From Microbacterium sp. 11MF (lineage in GTDB: Bacteria > Actinomycetota > Actinomycetes > Actinomycetales > Microbacteriaceae), in contig NZ_KB911461.1 in the NCBI RefSeq assembly GCF_000383475.1, positions 310,001 to 374,000 on the forward strand: a DNA stretch of 64,000 nt, in the 5' to 3' direction. This document shows positions 44,164 through 57,775 of the stretch, one piece after another. The notes below the pieces were generated by a model that saw only the letters and a list, made by a program, of their open reading frames with translations, did not search any database and was not told where the DNA came from. The translations under genes were made by a program, and so were the position numbers. The stretch's first letter is position 1. Every line of letters starts with the position of its first letter.

Positions 44164-45698
44164 TCCGCCCATTCGGCGACAGCGCGCTCCTCGTCGAGGT
44201 CGGCGGGCTCGCGGATGTCCTCGACCTCCATGCGCGACTCGCCGACGCGGCCCCGCCCGGCGTGCTCGATCTGGTCCCGGCGGCGCGGACGGTGCTCGTG
44301 CACGTCGACACCGCCGTCCTCCCGCTGTCCGCAGCCCGCACCTGGATCACGGCGGGGGAGAGCGCTGAGAGGCGCGCTGGCACGGCGCCGGCGCAGACCG
44401 AGGTCGAGCTGCCCGTCGCCTACGACGGCCCGGACCTCGCCGAGGCGGCATCCCTCGTCGGTCTCTCACCCGACGCGCTCATCGGGCGGCACCTCGCGGC
44501 GCGGTGGCGCGTCGCGTTCACCGGCTTCGCACCCGGGTTCGGGTACCTCGTCAGCGACGACTGGAACCTCGACATGCCGCGACGGGCGACGCCGCGCACC
44601 CGCGTGCCCCGCGGCGCGGTGGCGCTCGCCGGCGGGTTCACCGGCGCCTACCCGCGCGAGACCCCCGGCGGGTGGCAACTGATCGGCACGACGGACGCGC
44701 CCCTGTTCGACCCGAGCGCTGCCGAGTCCGTCCTCCTCCGCCCCGGAACGCTCGTGCGGTTCCGCCGCGTCGCCTCGGTGGCCGTCGCCGCGCCCGCGCA
44801 GGCCGTCCGGCCGGCGGGAGCCCCCGCGTTCGACGTCGTCGACCCGGGCGCCCTCGCGACGGTGCAGGATGCCGGTCGCCCGAGGCGCCTGGCCGACGGG
44901 ATCGCCCTCTCGGGAGCGGCCGACCGTCCGGCGCTCGCGGCCGCGAACCGGCTCGTCGGCAACGCCGACGGTGCACCGGCGATCGAGATCACCCTGGGCG
45001 GGTTCCGCGCGACCTCCTCCCGCGACCTCTGGATCGCCGTGACGGGTGCGTGGGGCCCGGTCCGCATCGCCGACCGTGACGTCGACGCCTACCGCCCGGT
45101 GCTGTGGCCGGCCGGCACCGACCTCTCGATCGGCGCGTTCCGGGCCGGCGTGCGCGCGGTCCTGGCCGTGCGCGGCGGTGTCGCCGCGGCAGCGGCGCTC
45201 GGGTCGGCCGCGACCGACTCGCTCGCCGGGCTCGGGCCGGCGCCGCTGCGCGCGGGCGACGCGGTCGCGACGGCGGATGCCGCGCGGCATCCGGTCCCCG
45301 CAGTGGACCTCTGGCCGTGGACGCCGCCGCCCGATGTGCTCGAGGTCACGATCGCCGCGGGGCCTCGCGCAGCGTGGTTCACCCCCGAGGCGCGTCGGGC
45401 GCTCGTCGAGAGCCGGTGGGTGGTCGGGGCGCGGGCGGATCGCGTCGGCATCCGCCTCGACGGTCCGTCGCTCGCGCGGACGCCGGACGCGGTGGGGCGC
45501 GAGCTCCCGAGTGAGGGGATGCTGCCGGGCGCCGTGCAGGTGCCGCCCGACGGCGTCCCGGTGATCCTTGGTCCCGACGGTCCGGTCACGGGTGGATACC
45601 CCGTGATCGGTGTCATCACGGCGGTCGGCCGGGCGGCACTCGCGCAGGCTCGGCCGGGCTCTCATCTTCTGTTGCGGAGCGCAAGCCCCCGCCGGTGA
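44160..45698 (+). CDS. pxpBC: 5-oxoprolinase subunits B and C, fused
   Basis: Fusion protein of 512 residues starting with GTG inside the pxpA stop. Residues 1-200 are the PxpB (KipI/allophanate-hydrolase subunit 1) part, with FTGFAPGFGYLVSDDW, RTRVPRGAVALAGGFTGAYP and the PGGWQLIGTT strand. After a linker, about 220-505 form the PxpC (KipA, subunit 2) part, with DPGALATVQDAGRP and NRLVGNADGAPAIEITLGG near its start and LPSEGMLPGAVQVPPDG with the GGYPVIGVI ending. These normally separate subunits are often fused in actinobacteria. In Bacillus the B/C homologues also regulate kinase KinA, which is not expected here. Confidence 0.92.
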
Positions 45699-45725
45699 CA
45701 CGCCTCGCCGCGTAGGGTCGGCGGC

Positions 45726-46310
45726 ATGTCCCTCCGCCGCGCCTCCGCCGTCCTCCTGCTCCTGGCGGGACTGGGTCTCGCCGGATGCGCCGCGGAGTCC
45801 GCTCCGCCCGCCGAGTCGAGCCAGGCGGCTCCCGAGAGCGACGCCGTCGAGTTCGCGCCGGCGTCGGGCGAAGTGATCACCGCGGAGCAGTACACACTGA
45901 CCCTGCCCGAGGGATGGGGCTACCCCGACGGTGCTCCCGACGGCTTCGACGAGACGACCTTCGCGGCCGACCTGACCATCGAGGACGGCTACCGCGACAA
46001 CGTCAACATCCTGGTCTCCCCCGGGGGAGAGGTGACCTCCGAGCAGGTCGAGGAAGCGGGGGTCGCCCAGCTCGAGGAGGCCGGCGCGTCCGACGTGAAG
46101 GCGCTCGAGCGCGTCACGGCAGCCGGCTCCGAGTCGGCCCACCTGTCGGCACGCGTCGAGCAGGGGGAGACGCCCTACGTGATCGACCAGTTCTACCTGG
46201 TCAACGCGGGACAGACCTACATCGTGACGTTCGCGTCGGATGTGGAGAAGTCGCAGGAGGAACGGGACGCCCTCGCGCAGTCCGTCCTCGTGACCTGGCA
46301 GTGGACCTGA
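45726..46310 (+). CDS. Putative lipoprotein of unknown function
   Basis: Protein of 194 residues. The signal peptide (RR at 4-5, leucine-rich core) ends in lipobox LAGC with C21, so it should be lipid-anchored outside the membrane. A short Ser/Ala/Glu-rich linker follows, then a domain with YTLTLPEGWGYPDGAPDGFD and a late FYLVNAGQTYIVTFASDVEK. This pattern, a GW-type beta-strand start and an FYLVN...YIVTF late strand, resembles DUF1795/PsbP-like lipoproteins of actinobacteria. Single gene upstream of rpoB; a strong promoter for rpoB begins 50 bases after its stop. Confidence 0.8.
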   Translation: MSLRRASAVLLLLAGLGLAGCAAESAPPAESSQAAPESDAVEFAPASGEVITAEQYTLTLPEGWGYPDGAPDGFDETTFAADLTIEDGYRDNVNILVSPGGEVTSEQVEEAGVAQLEEAGASDVKALERVTAAGSESAHLSARVEQGETPYVIDQFYLVNAGQTYIVTFASDVEKSQEERDALAQSVLVTWQWT

Positions 46311-46361
46311 CCCACGCCCGCGAGTTATACCGCAGCCCGTCGAACTCGTCAACGATTCGAC

Positions 46362-46390
46362 TGGACACGGCGCGTCGCGCGTCCTATAGT
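46362..46390 (+). promoter_or_regulatory. Promoter of rpoBC
   Basis: TGGACA (46362-46367) and TATAGT (46385-46390) with a 17-base spacer fit the housekeeping sigma consensus well. The leader to the TTG start is about 150 bases and holds a perfect hairpin CCGACGG-TCT-CCGTCGG (46449-46465), a possible stability or attenuation element. Confidence 0.8.
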
Positions 46391-46547
46391 GGGTAGTTGC
46401 GCTCCCCTCTACTTGCCCTCATATGGTGGTCGGCTTGTGCCTGCGCCCCCGACGGTCTCCGTCGGCGCGCGCCGCAGGCGTTGACGGGAGTACTCCACCT
46501 GACGACAAGGAAAACCAGCCCTCCCCGGGCTCACGGAGGTAATCCCC

Positions 46548-49500
46548 TTGGCTGCTGCGCGCAACGCAACTTCCACCACCACCAACAAGAACGGTCGCGG
46601 AGCATCCCGCCTCTCGTTCGCCAAGATCTCCGACACGCTGGAGGTCCCTGACCTCCTCGCGCTGCAGACCGAGTCGTTCGACTGGCTCGTCGGCAACGAG
46701 GCATGGAAGGCACGCGTCGCTCAGGCGCAGGCCGAGGGCCGCACCGACGTGCCCGAGATCAGCGGCCTCGAGGAGATCTTCGAGGAGATCTCGCCGATCG
46801 AGGACCTGGGCGAGACCATGCAGCTCTCGTTCACGAACCCGTACCTCGAGCCCGAGAAGTACTCCATCGAGGAGTGCAAGGAGCGCGGCAAGACCTACGC
46901 CGCCCCGCTCTACGTCGAGGCCGAGTTCATGAACCACCTCACGGGTGAGATCAAGACGCAGACGGTCTTCATGGGCGACTTCCCGCTCCAGACCGCCAAG
47001 GGCACGTTCATCATCAACGGCACCGAGCGCGTCGTCGTCTCGCAGCTCGTGCGTTCGCCCGGTGTCTACTTCGACAAGACGCCCGACAAGACCTCCGACA
47101 AGGACATCGTCTCGGCGCGCGTCATCCCCAGCCGCGGTGCGTGGCTCGAGTTCGAGATCGACAAGCGCGACCAGGTCGGCGTCCGCATCGACCGCAAGCG
47201 CAAGCAGTCGGTCACCGTCTTCCTGAAGGCCCTCGGCCTGTCGAGCGAAGACATCATGCAGGAGTTCGCGGGCTTCAGCTCGATCGAGGAGACCCTCGAG
47301 AAGGACACCATCCTCACGAAGGAAGATGCGCTCCGCGACATCTACCGCAAGCTCCGTCCGGGCGAGCAGGTCGCCGCCGAGGCCGCCCGCGCGCTGCTGG
47401 ACAACTTCTACTTCAACTCGAAGCGCTACGACCTCGCCAAGGTCGGCCGCTACAAGATCAACCAGAAGCTGGGCATCGACAAGGCCCTCAGTGACTCGGT
47501 CCTGACCGTCGAGGACATCGTCGCGACGATCAAGTACCTCGTCCGTCTGCACCGCGGCGACGTCAGCTACGACGGCGTCCGCAGCGGCAAGCCCGCCGAG
47601 ATCCGCCTGGACGTCGATGACATCGACAACTTCGGCAACCGTCGCATCCGTGCCGTCGGCGAGCTCATCCAGAACCAGGTCCGCACCGGTCTGTCCCGCA
47701 TGGAGCGCGTCGTCCGCGAGCGCATGACCACGCAGGACATCGAGGCGATCACGCCGCAGACCCTGATCAACGTCCGCCCCGTCGTGGCCGCGATCAAGGA
47801 GTTCTTCGGAACCTCGCAGCTGTCGCAGTTCATGGACCAGAACAACCCGCTCGCGGGTCTGACCCACAAGCGTCGCCTGTCGGCGCTCGGCCCCGGTGGT
47901 CTGTCGCGTGAGCGCGCCGGCGTCGAGGTCCGTGACGTCCACCCCTCGCACTACGGCCGCATGTGCCCGATCGAGACCCCGGAAGGCCCGAACATCGGCC
48001 TGATCGGTTCGCTCGCATCGTTCGCTCGCATCAACGCGTTCGGCTTCATCGAGACGCCGTACCGCCGCGTCGTGGGCAACAAGGTCACCGACCAGATCGA
48101 CTACCTGACGGCGGCTGAAGAGGCCGACTACGTCGTGGCCCAGGCCGGTGTCGAGCTCAACGCCGACGGCACGTTCGTCAACGACCGCATCCTGGCCCGT
48201 CGCGGTCAGGGCGGCGAGGTCGACCTGTTCCCCGTCGACGAGATCGGCTACATGGATGTCTCGCCGCGCCAGATGGTGTCGGTCGCGACCTCGCTCATCC
48301 CGTTCCTCGAGCACGACGACGCGAACCGCGCCCTCATGGGTGCGAACATGCAGCGTCAGGCCGTCCCGCTGCTGCGCAGCGAGTCGCCGATCGTCGGCAC
48401 CGGTATGGAGGGCTACGCCGCCATCGACGCGGGTGACGTCCTCACGGCTCAGAAGGCCGGTGTCGTCTCCGAGGTCTCGGCCGACGTCGTCACCGTCCAG
48501 CTCGACGAGGGTGGCACGCAGGACTACTTCCTCCGGAAGTTCGACCGCTCCAACCAGGGCACGTCGTACAACCAGCGCGTCGTGGTCTCGGCCGGTGAGC
48601 GCGTCGAGGTCGGCGAGGTCATCGCCGACGGTCCCGCCACCGAGGAGGGTGAACTCGCCCTCGGCAAGAACCTCCTCGTCGCGTTCATGACGTGGGAGGG
48701 TCACAACTTCGAGGACGCGATCATCCTCAGCCAGGAGCTCGTCAAGAACGACACCCTCTCCTCGATCCACATCGAGGAGTACGAGGTCGACGCTCGCGAC
48801 ACCAAGCTGGGCAAGGAGGAGATCACCCGTGACCTCCCCAACGTCAGCCCCGACCTGCTGAAGGACCTCGACGAGCGCGGCATCATCCGCATCGGCGCCG
48901 AGGTGCGTCCCGGCGACATCCTCGTCGGCAAGGTCACGCCCAAGGGCGAGACCGAGCTCTCGGCCGAGGAGCGCCTGCTCCGCGCGATCTTCAACGAGAA
49001 GAGCCGCGAAGTCCGTGACACCTCGCTGAAGGTTCCCCACGGTGAGCAGGGCACGATCATCGCCGTCAAGGAGTTCAACGCCGAGGACGGCGACGACGAG
49101 CTCGGCTCGGGCGTCAACCGCCGCGTCGTGGTCTACATCGCCCAGAAGCGCAAGATCACCGCGGGCGACAAGCTCGCCGGTCGTCACGGCAACAAGGGCG
49201 TCATCGCGAAGATCCTGCCCGTCGAGGACATGCCGTTCATGGCGGACGGCACCCCGGTCGACGTCGTCCTCAACCCGCTCGGCATCCCCGGTCGAATGAA
49301 CTTCGGCCAGGTCCTCGAGACCCACCTCGGGTGGGTCGCGAAGCAGGGCTGGAAGGTCGACGGCTCGCCGGAGTGGGCTGCGAAGCTCCCCGAGCAGGCT
49401 CGCGAGGCCGCTCCCGGCACGAAGGTCGCCACCCCGGTGTTCGACGGCGCGTTCGAAGAGGAGATCGCGGGTCTCCTCGACTCCACGAACCTGACCCGCG

Positions 49501-50045
49501 ACGGAGAGCGTCTCATCGACAGCTCCGGCAAGGCGAAGCTGTTCGACGGTCGCTCCGGTGAGCCGTTCCCGGCCGGCATCTCGGTCGGTTACATGTACAT
49601 CCTGAAGCTGCACCACCTTGTCGACGACAAGATCCACGCACGCTCGACGGGCCCCTACTCGATGATCACCCAGCAGCCGCTCGGCGGTAAGGCCCAGTTC
49701 GGTGGCCAGCGCTTCGGTGAGATGGAGGTCTGGGCGCTCGAGGCCTACGGCGCCGCATACGCGCTGCAGGAGCTGCTGACGATCAAGTCCGACGACATCG
49801 TGGGCCGCGTCAAGGTCTACGAAGCGATCGTCAAGGGCGAGAACATCCAGGAGCCCGGCATCCCGGAGTCGTTCAAGGTCCTCATGAAGGAGATGCAGTC
49901 CCTCTGCCTGAACGTCGAGGTCCTCTCGGCCGACGGCACCGAGGTGAACCTGCGTGACAGTGACGACGAGGCCTTCCGTGCAGCGGAAGAGCTCGGCATC
50001 AACATCTCCACCCGGTTCGAGTCGACGTCGATCGACGAGATCTGA
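46548..50045 (+). CDS. rpoB: DNA-directed RNA polymerase, beta subunit
   Basis: Core RNA polymerase subunit, 1165 residues, normal for actinobacteria. The rifampicin-binding cluster is [20 protein letters not shown] at 423-442 followed by [10 protein letters not shown]430, H440 and S445 correspond to E. coli D516, H526 and S531 and are all wild type, so rifampicin sensitivity is expected. Other landmarks are [20 protein letters not shown], the [12 protein letters not shown] loop region and [20 protein letters not shown] near the C-terminus. The start is a TTG at 46548 preceded by an ideal ACGGAGGT site. rpoC follows after 41 bases in one operon. Confidence 0.98.
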   Translation: MAAARNATSTTTNKNGRGASRLSFAKISDTLEVPDLLALQTESFDWLVGNEAWKARVAQAQAEGRTDVPEISGLEEIFEEISPIEDLGETMQLSFTNPYLEPEKYSIEECKERGKTYAAPLYVEAEFMNHLTGEIKTQTVFMGDFPLQTAKGTFIINGTERVVVSQLVRSPGVYFDKTPDKTSDKDIVSARVIPSRGAWLEFEIDKRDQVGVRIDRKRKQSVTVFLKALGLSSEDIMQEFAGFSSIEETLEKDTILTKEDALRDIYRKLRPGEQVAAEAARALLDNFYFNSKRYDLAKVGRYKINQKLGIDKALSDSVLTVEDIVATIKYLVRLHRGDVSYDGVRSGKPAEIRLDVDDIDNFGNRRIRAVGELIQNQVRTGLSRMERVVRERMTTQDIEAITPQTLINVRPVVAAIKEFFGTSQLSQFMDQNNPLAGLTHKRRLSALGPGGLSRERAGVEVRDVHPSHYGRMCPIETPEGPNIGLIGSLASFARINAFGFIETPYRRVVGNKVTDQIDYLTAAEEADYVVAQAGVELNADGTFVNDRILARRGQGGEVDLFPVDEIGYMDVSPRQMVSVATSLIPFLEHDDANRALMGANMQRQAVPLLRSESPIVGTGMEGYAAIDAGDVLTAQKAGVVSEVSADVVTVQLDEGGTQDYFLRKFDRSNQGTSYNQRVVVSAGERVEVGEVIADGPATEEGELALGKNLLVAFMTWEGHNFEDAIILSQELVKNDTLSSIHIEEYEVDARDTKLGKEEITRDLPNVSPDLLKDLDERGIIRIGAEVRPGDILVGKVTPKGETELSAEERLLRAIFNEKSREVRDTSLKVPHGEQGTIIAVKEFNAEDGDDELGSGVNRRVVVYIAQKRKITAGDKLAGRHGNKGVIAKILPVEDMPFMADGTPVDVVLNPLGIPGRMNFGQVLETHLGWVAKQGWKVDGSPEWAAKLPEQAREAAPGTKVATPVFDGAFEEEIAGLLDSTNLTRDGERLIDSSGKAKLFDGRSGEPFPAGISVGYMYILKLHHLVDDKIHARSTGPYSMITQQPLGGKAQFGGQRFGEMEVWALEAYGAAYALQELLTIKSDDIVGRVKVYEAIVKGENIQEPGIPESFKVLMKEMQSLCLNVEVLSADGTEVNLRDSDDEAFRAAEELGINISTRFESTSIDEI

Positions 50046-50086
50046 CCCGTACCGGCAACGAACAGAATTCCGACACAGGAGAATCA

Positions 50087-53962
<3,876 letters not shown>

Positions 53963-53981
53963 TCGAGGTGTGATCGTCTGA

Positions 53982-54018
53982 CCGAAGGCCCCCGGGACTC
54001 GTTCCCGGGGGCCTTCGG
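53982..54018 (+). terminator. rpoBC operon terminator
   Basis: CCGAAGGCCCCCGGGA (53982-53997) and TCCCGGGGGCCTTCGG (54003-54018) form a perfect 16-base stem around CTCGT, 19 bases past the rpoC stop. There is no T-run, but the stem strength is typical of actinobacterial terminators. Confidence 0.85.
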
Positions 54019-54063
54019 CGTTGCCGCGCGAAGGTGGCGCGGCGGGGCCACTACCGTGGACGC

Positions 54064-54690
54064 ATGGCACGGGTGGGTGGGCGCAACGCCGCTTTCGCAT
54101 GGTTCGTCGGCATCGTCAGCGCGGCGATCGTCGTGACGTTGCTCGTCCTCGCGATCCCGATGTTCCCGGCGGCGTCGCAGTGGCTCGCCCAGATCGGACG
54201 GACGTCGGACGGATCAGACGGTGCCGGGGCTCCGTCGCCCGGGGCGTCGAGCGCCTCCGATGCCGCGTCGTCGCCGCAAGGCTGCCGCGACCTCTACAAC
54301 GACGCCGCGTGGGCGGTTCTGCGGCAGACCGACGGCGCCGTGGTCACCGCGTCGACGGACCCGCCCGTCTCGAGTGCGAAGGACGTCGTGGCCGCGCTCC
54401 AGCCCGCGGTCGTCCTCACGTGTCGCTGGACGTCCGATGCGGGTGAGATCTCGACGACGGTCGCGACCGTGCCGACGGATGCCGGGGCCATCGCTGCCGC
54501 ATCCCTCCCCGCCAAGGGGTTCACGTGCGCCGACGACGACGGGCGCGTCCGATGCGAACGCACGGACGGCGATCTGGTCGAGTCGATCGAGGCGGGCGGT
54601 GGCCGGTGGCTGTCGACGTCGCAGCAGGCGTGGCATCCGTCCCGGTACGCCGAAGGCGTGGCGGATGCGGTGTGGCCGGCCGAGGGGTGA
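54064..54690 (+). CDS. Membrane-anchored protein with four cysteines, unknown function
   Basis: Protein of 208 residues from ATG at 54064. One transmembrane helix (residues 10-35) is followed by a Ser/Ala/Gly-rich linker and an extracellular domain. The domain reads CRDLYNDAAWAVLRQ, VVLTCRWTSDAGEIS, GFTCADDDGRVRCE and ends SRYAEGVADAVW. The four cysteines suggest two disulfides. The facing downstream gene encodes a lipoprotein with the same cysteine and tryptophan spacing, so the two seem to be distant paralogues. No known family was recognised. Confidence 0.75.
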   Translation: MARVGGRNAAFAWFVGIVSAAIVVTLLVLAIPMFPAASQWLAQIGRTSDGSDGAGAPSPGASSASDAASSPQGCRDLYNDAAWAVLRQTDGAVVTASTDPPVSSAKDVVAALQPAVVLTCRWTSDAGEISTTVATVPTDAGAIAAASLPAKGFTCADDDGRVRCERTDGDLVESIEAGGGRWLSTSQQAWHPSRYAEGVADAVWPAEG

Positions 54691-54715
54691 GCCCCTCAGC
54701 CCCGGACCCGAGCCC

Positions 54716-55324
54716 TCAGCCCCAGATCTTCGACACGATCGCCGCGGTGTAGCCCTGCGGGGCGAGGTTCGAATACTGCGTGTCGATCGCCACTCCGTCG
54801 CGCCAGTAGACGGTGCGACCCACGGGGAGGCCGAGGTCGTCGGTGCCGCTCTTCTCGCACCGCAGGCCTTCGTCCGGCTCGTAGCAGAGGTAGCCGTTGT
54901 CGACGCCGAGCAGGTAAAGGGCGTCGCGCGCTTCGCGCTCGGGGGAGTAGCCGACGACCGTGACGAGACTCGTGCGGCTGGCGCCAGGGTCGGCCCACAC
55001 GCAGACGCGGCTGCTGTCGGGACGGATGCCGCCGCCCATCCCCGGGGCGTTCAGCGGGATGCCCTGGAGGGTGGTGAGGATGCTGTCGCTCAGGATGCTC
55101 TTGCAATCCGAGGGGAGTGGAGTGGTCGACGTCGAGGGGCCGAACGGGAAGTCGGCGATCGCGACGGGTGTCATCGTCGGTGTGGGGGTTCCGGATGCCG
55201 CATCCGTCGGTGCGGGCCGGAGCGTGTCGGGCTCGGGGGCGCAGGCCGACACGGCGGCCGCGAGCGCGGCGGCGCTGACGAGGGCTCCGACGGCCCGTCC
55301 GATGCGTGCGCGCCGAGAGGACAT
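54716..55324 (-). CDS. Putative lipoprotein, distant paralogue of the preceding membrane protein
   Basis: Protein of 202 residues from ATG at 55324. The signal peptide ends in a lipobox-like VSAC with C28, so it is probably a lipoprotein. A Thr/Pro-rich linker precedes a domain reading CKSILSDSILTTLQG, SRVCVWADPGASRTSLVTVV, GYLCYEPDEGLRCEKSG, and ending YTAAIVSKIWG. Order and spacing of Cys and Trp match the convergent gene at 54064. Function unknown; an envelope or sensor role is possible. The stop codons of the two genes are 25 bases apart. Confidence 0.75.
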   Translation of the reverse strand: MSSRRARIGRAVGALVSAAALAAAVSACAPEPDTLRPAPTDAASGTPTPTMTPVAIADFPFGPSTSTTPLPSDCKSILSDSILTTLQGIPLNAPGMGGGIRPDSSRVCVWADPGASRTSLVTVVGYSPEREARDALYLLGVDNGYLCYEPDEGLRCEKSGTDDLGLPVGRTVYWRDGVAIDTQYSNLAPQGYTAAIVSKIWG

Positions 55325-55455
55325 GGTCACCACGATACGCACACCGCGCCACGCCGCCTGAAGAAACGACGGGGCGCCTCCCCGGCGCCCGCGGAACACC
55401 GGGATACGCTCGCTCCAGCGGTGGCGCACGCCCCCGCGTGAGGAGTGACACGGCA

Positions 55456-56532
55456 ATGAGCGACCCCAAGTTCGGCGAGCGGAACGACCAGGCCAACGAG
55501 CCCGCTTACGGTGAGCCGATCGAGGAGCCGACGTCCTCCGACGACTCGCGCGGTGTCGACGACGTCGTCGGCAGTGCGAACGACAGCCTCGCCGATGCGG
55601 AGGCCGCCTCGCGCGCCTCGGATGAGCGCCCCCGCGGCGACCGTTCCTTCGATGTGACCGATCGGGGCTCCGACCTGTCGATCGACTACGGCAAGTACAG
55701 CGAACCCGACGCGCCCGTCGCCTCCAGCGCGGTCAGCAGCGAGCCGCTCTACCGTCCGTCGGCCGAGACCCGCGACGATGCGGTGACCGAGGCCATGCCT
55801 CACGCCGACGCTCCCACCCGCGTCAACGAGTCCGTGCCCGCCGATTCGACGACGGATGCCGCGGCCCCCGCCGCGGCGACGGCTGCCGCCTCCCACGTAG
55901 ACCAGACCCCGACGACGGTCACCTCCAGCGAGCCCGCCGCCGCGCCGACGGCCGCGTACTCGCAGCAGCCGATCTTCGTGCAGGCGCCGGAGGCTCCCCG
56001 CCCGCGCGGCAACCGCGGCGCTGCGGGCCTCATCGGCCTGCTCGCCGCGCTCGTTTTCGCCGTCCTCTACCTCGTGGCGATCCTCGGGCTGGATGCGCTC
56101 GAGAACGGACTCACGGTCGACACCGTCGCGCAGCGGCTCGTCGAGGTCGTGACGACGTGGGCGTTCTGGGTCCCCGTCGCCGTGTTCTTCCTCGGCTTCT
56201 GGCTGCTGGGCGCGTTCATCAACCGCGGTCGCTGGGGCCTCTGGGTCGTCTTCGGGCTGATCGTCGGTGCCGTCGCCTACGGCGGGCACATCCTCGGGCA
56301 GCTCTTCCAGGCCCCGTTCTGGTCCATCGCGCCGTCGCGCGCGAACGAAATCGTCGGCGAGCAGCTCCTCGCACCGCTCGCCGTCATCGCTTTCGTCCTC
56401 GGTCGCGAGATCACCATCTGGTTCGGTGCCTGGGTCGCCCGCCGCGGTCGTCGGGTCACCGAGCTGAACGACGAGGCGCAGCGCGAGTACGAGCGCACCC
56501 TCGAGGCCGGCCCCCAGCTCCACCAGTACTGA
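55456..56532 (+). CDS. Membrane protein with long acidic N-terminal tail, unknown function
   Basis: Protein of 358 residues from ATG at 55456, preceded by GAGGAGTG. Residues 1-190 are hydrophilic and low in complexity, rich in Asp, Ser, Ala and Thr, and probably disordered in the cytoplasm. Residues 192-325 carry about four transmembrane helices, for example GLIGLLAALVFAVLYLVAIL, and a FINRGRWGLWVVFG loop. A charged tail, VARRGRRVTELNDEAQREYE, ends the protein. No enzymatic motif is visible. It is followed after 16 bases by another small membrane protein, probably in one transcript. Confidence 0.75.
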   Translation: MSDPKFGERNDQANEPAYGEPIEEPTSSDDSRGVDDVVGSANDSLADAEAASRASDERPRGDRSFDVTDRGSDLSIDYGKYSEPDAPVASSAVSSEPLYRPSAETRDDAVTEAMPHADAPTRVNESVPADSTTDAAAPAAATAAASHVDQTPTTVTSSEPAAAPTAAYSQQPIFVQAPEAPRPRGNRGAAGLIGLLAALVFAVLYLVAILGLDALENGLTVDTVAQRLVEVVTTWAFWVPVAVFFLGFWLLGAFINRGRWGLWVVFGLIVGAVAYGGHILGQLFQAPFWSIAPSRANEIVGEQLLAPLAVIAFVLGREITIWFGAWVARRGRRVTELNDEAQREYERTLEAGPQLHQY

Positions 56533-56548
56533 TGACTGCCCGCGGCTG

Positions 56549-57016
56549 ATGACCCAGCCCGCCGGCGTCGCAGCGCCGATCGCCACGTTCTTCGCGGCGG
56601 TCGGCTTCGCTGCGCTCGCGATCTGCGGATTCGGCTTCACGAGCCTGGTGACCGACACCGACGTCATCGCCGCACCGGGCCTCGGGCAGGGCGCCGGCAT
56701 CGCCGCGATGCTGCTCGCGGCGGGCGCGTTCGCGGGCGCCGAGTACGGCGCGGTGCGCCGCGGACGGTACCCCGCCGCGGTGTGGGTCATGATCGCGACG
56801 GTGGCCGGTTATCTGGCGGGGATCGTGCTCGGGGGAGTGCTGACGGGTGCGGATGCGGCGCTCGCTCTGGGGGCGGCGGGCACGTTCTCGCTGTCCTGGT
56901 TCGCCCTCGTCCTCGCCGTCACCGCCGCCGCGGCGTCATGGGCCGGGATCGCCCTCGGGCGGACGCGCGCACGCCGACCCGAGTGGCCGTGGGAGCGCAG
57001 CGACGAGGACGAGTGA
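56549..57016 (+). CDS. Small membrane protein with about four helices, unknown function
   Basis: Protein of 155 residues, very rich in Ala and Gly. Hydrophobic segments fall at about 8-32, 45-65, 77-100 and 108-135, and the C-terminus is a charged cytoplasmic tail, RRPEWPWERSDEDE. A short basic loop (AVRRGRYP) separates helices two and three, which fits a four-helix topology. It may work with the preceding membrane protein. No known family was recognised, and only the hydrophobic pattern and codon structure support it. Confidence 0.7.
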   Translation: MTQPAGVAAPIATFFAAVGFAALAICGFGFTSLVTDTDVIAAPGLGQGAGIAAMLLAAGAFAGAEYGAVRRGRYPAAVWVMIATVAGYLAGIVLGGVLTGADAALALGAAGTFSLSWFALVLAVTAAAASWAGIALGRTRARRPEWPWERSDEDE

Positions 57017-57081
57017 CGGGCGCGGCATCCCGATGGCCGGAAATACCCCCGATCGGCCCGGATCTCCGCGAGAATGGGTCC

Positions 57082-57741
57082 GTGGAGCGCTCGCTCGAGA
57101 CGCAGGTGAACCAGGCCGTCGAGGCCTGGTTGCGCTGGTTGCCGCGCTGGGAGCCCGCGACGCACCGTGGCCGGGTCGCTCCGTGCCGCCGATGTCTGGG
57201 GTCGCCGATCCTGTCGGCAGCGGGCCTCGGCTCCGACGTCCCGCACGGTGTGCAGCACGGCCTGTCGACGCGGATCAAGACGATCGTCGACTCGTCCGTC
57301 GCGCAGTACACCGAGCGCAACCTGCCCATGCTGCAGGCCGAGCTCGATCAGCAGGCTGATCGCAACAGGTCCCGCACCTACCGCCCGTCTGAGGGACTCG
57401 AGCCCGAGTTCGAGGGCCTTCCCCTCGACCCCGACCCGGTCCCCGGCGCGCCCTTCCTCTTCACGATCGCCGGCATGGCCGATGAAGCGGATGCCGCCGT
57501 GCCCGCGCTCCCGCCGCTCACCGAGGATGCGAAGGCCGCACTCCGGCAGGAGGTCCGGCTGGCCGACGAGTACGCGAGCATGGTCGGCCGCGAGGTGTGC
57601 ACGATCCTCCTGCGCCACCGGCTCCGGATCCAGACCGCGGTCGCGCAGTACGTGGAGCCGCAGATCGCCGCGATGCTCGAGGAGCTGACACGGTCGCTGG
57701 ATGCGCCGTTCGACACCGGCGAGGGACTCCCGGGCGTCTGA
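57082..57741 (+). CDS. Conserved-looking soluble protein of unknown function
   Basis: Protein of 219 residues from a GTG at 57082. It starts VERSLETQVNQAVEAWLRWL and has a characteristic PCRRCLGSPILSAAG patch, where two cysteines (CRRC) could bind a metal. Later, helices such as RIKTIVDSSVAQYTERNLPM and a region DEYASMVGREVCTILLRHRL suggest a mostly helical fold. A GTG at 57013, overlapping the previous stop by four bases, is an alternative start that would add 23 residues without obvious structure. Function not recognised. Confidence 0.7.
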   Translation: MERSLETQVNQAVEAWLRWLPRWEPATHRGRVAPCRRCLGSPILSAAGLGSDVPHGVQHGLSTRIKTIVDSSVAQYTERNLPMLQAELDQQADRNRSRTYRPSEGLEPEFEGLPLDPDPVPGAPFLFTIAGMADEADAAVPALPPLTEDAKAALRQEVRLADEYASMVGREVCTILLRHRLRIQTAVAQYVEPQIAAMLEELTRSLDAPFDTGEGLPGV

Positions 57742-57775
57742 CCGTACGCCTCACCTGCTCATTTAGGGTGGGGGG

